Positions 6,026-6,882 of a stretch of DNA of 6,882 nt are shown here, one piece after another (positions within the stretch are counted from its first letter, which is position 1; every line of letters starts with the position of its first letter). The DNA is from Burkholderiaceae bacterium (GTDB lineage Bacteria; Pseudomonadota; Gammaproteobacteria; Burkholderiales; Burkholderiaceae_D): the NCBI GenBank assembly GCA_014379395.1, contig JACMLV010000728.1, positions 1-6,882 of the forward strand, given 5' to 3'. Made by a program: the position numbers and the translations under genes. The notes under the pieces were generated by a model. That model worked only from the letters and a program-made list of their open reading frames with translations. It searched no databases and was not told the DNA's origin.

Positions 6026-6832
6026 TTAAAGCTGCATCAGGTCGATCAGGATCTGGCGCGTGTTGAGCGGCGCGCCGCCCAGGTGGTGCGCCAGCAGGAA
6101 ACGCATCAGTTGCTTGCTCTGGGACTGGGTCGCGGCGTCGGCGTAATCCTCGCGCTCCATGTCGAGCAGGGTCTTGCCGGACACCCGCGGCCAGGTGTCG
6201 TCGGCGCGCTCTGGGCGCGGGCCGCGCTCGGGGTCGACCACGTACACGCGCTCGGTCTGGACCGCCTGGCGGGTGCTGGTGCACCGGGCGAGGTCGGCGG
6301 CGACCCCGGTTTCCTTGAGCAGGGCGCGCTCGAACTTGCGCAGCACGATCTGGGCCGGCTCGTTGTGGGCCAGCTGGTTGAGGGTGGCGACGTAATGGTC
6401 GAACAGGCGCGGATGCGGGTCGTCGCGGGCGAGCAGCTTGAGCAGCAGTTCATTGAGGTAGAAGCCGCACAGCAGCGCGGTCTTTTCCAGCGGCAGCAGG
6501 CCGCCGACCCATTCGGCGCCGGTCAGGGTGCGCAATTCTGATTTGCCGGTCCAGCCGGTCGAGAGCGGCTGGAAGGTTTGCAGCACGCCGCGCAGTTGCG
6601 AGTGGGGCCGCTTGGCGCCCTTGGCGATCAGGGCCACGCGGCCGTGGTCGCGCGAGAACAAATCGATGATCAGGCTGGTTTCTTTGTAGGGGTAGCTGTG
6701 CAGCACAAAGCCCGGTTGCTCGAGGATGCGTCCGCTCGGCACACTGCCTTGCGGGGCGCCACGCACCCGCCGCGGCGTGCTGGCAACCGGGGTGGCTGCC
6801 AGCGCTAGCGGGTCGGCGTCAATGGTGGCCAT
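6026..6832 (-). CDS. recO: DNA repair protein RecO
   Basis: RecO works with RecR in the RecFOR pathway to load RecA onto SSB-coated gaps and to anneal single strands. The OB-fold spans roughly residues 37-115, with FVLHSYPYKETSLIIDLF, GRVALIAKGAKRP and LRGVLQTFQPL matching the E. coli pattern closely. An alpha-helical C-terminal domain follows (FYLNELLLKLL; LRKFERALLKETG; KQLMRFLLAHHLG near the end). The central cysteine cluster of some RecO proteins is absent. The 268 residues exceed the E. coli length (about 242), mostly because some 34 extra A/P/R-rich residues precede the OB-fold. The ATG at 6830-6832 is the only ATG before the conserved core; in-frame GTG codons 23 and 31 are possible alternatives. 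It lies between era and pdxJ, as in the rnc-era-recO-pdxJ-acpS operon of E. coli. Confidence 0.94.
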   Translation of the reverse strand: MATIDADPLALAATPVASTPRRVRGAPQGSVPSGRILEQPGFVLHSYPYKETSLIIDLFSRDHGRVALIAKGAKRPHSQLRGVLQTFQPLSTGWTGKSELRTLTGAEWVGGLLPLEKTALLCGFYLNELLLKLLARDDPHPRLFDHYVATLNQLAHNEPAQIVLRKFERALLKETGVAADLARCTSTRQAVQTERVYVVDPERGPRPERADDTWPRVSGKTLLDMEREDYADAATQSQSKQLMRFLLAHHLGGAPLNTRQILIDLMQL

Positions 6833-6858
6833 GGGTGGTGGCGTAGATTGAGACTGGC

Positions 6859-6882
6859 TTACTCGTAGCCGTAAGCGCGCAG
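6859..6882 (-). CDS. era: Era GTPase, last seven codons (rest outside window)
   Basis: Between recO and the right edge the - strand reads LRAYGYE followed by TAA (6859-6861). This resembles the C-terminal end of proteobacterial Era, which often finishes in an aromatic-Gly-Tyr-Glu pattern. Era, a GTPase for 16S rRNA maturation and 30S assembly, is the gene directly upstream of recO in E. coli and many betaproteobacteria. Seven residues are too few to prove identity, so the call leans on gene order. The stop is 26 bases before the recO ATG. Confidence 0.7.
   Translation of the reverse strand: MRAYGYE

Overview
The window looks like a chromosomal core region of a betaproteobacterium, most likely the Oxalobacteraceae (Massilia/Duganella/Janthinobacterium type). 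This rests on the gene order, the style of the proteins and the high GC of most genes; the genus is inference. Every intact gene is a recognisable housekeeping gene. I see no phage, transposase, CRISPR array or defence gene.

Layout. At the left edge is the 3' three quarters of hemW on the + strand (1-930). Everything else is on the - strand and converges on hemW. Read in the direction of transcription, from the right edge, it runs: the last codons of era (6859-6882), recO (6026-6832), pdxJ (5228-5998), acpS (4824-5231), uvrC (2919-4781), pgsA (2222-2806), tRNA-Gly(GCC) (2070-2145), a broken marC-family gene (1321-1952) and tRNA-Cys(GCA) (1060-1133). Gaps inside era-recO-pdxJ-acpS-uvrC are 26, 27, -4 and 42 bases, so this looks like one transcript. 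pgsA follows after 112 bases and has a candidate promoter of its own. tRNA-Gly has a full-consensus sigma70 promoter and a strong hairpin terminator, so it is a self-contained unit.

Functions. The run mixes ribosome and RNA maturation (era), recombinational repair (recO), pyridoxal phosphate synthesis (pdxJ), acyl carrier protein activation (acpS), nucleotide excision repair (uvrC) and phospholipid head-group synthesis (pgsA). They form no pathway; this is conserved proteobacterial gene order. It joins two blocks that are separate in E. coli: rnc-era-recO-pdxJ-acpS and uvrC-pgsA-glyW-cysT.

The one irregular part is 1134-2069. In E. coli the glycine and cysteine tRNA genes sit close together behind pgsA. 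Here they are separated by about 930 bases of AT-richer DNA holding a marC-family gene with three frame disruptions. The stretches without a gene are all short: 931-1059 (no convincing terminator), 1134-1320 (AT-rich, possible tRNA-Cys promoter), 1953-2036 (no convincing promoter), 2146-2221 (tRNA-Gly promoter) and 2807-2918 (hairpin and candidate pgsA promoter).
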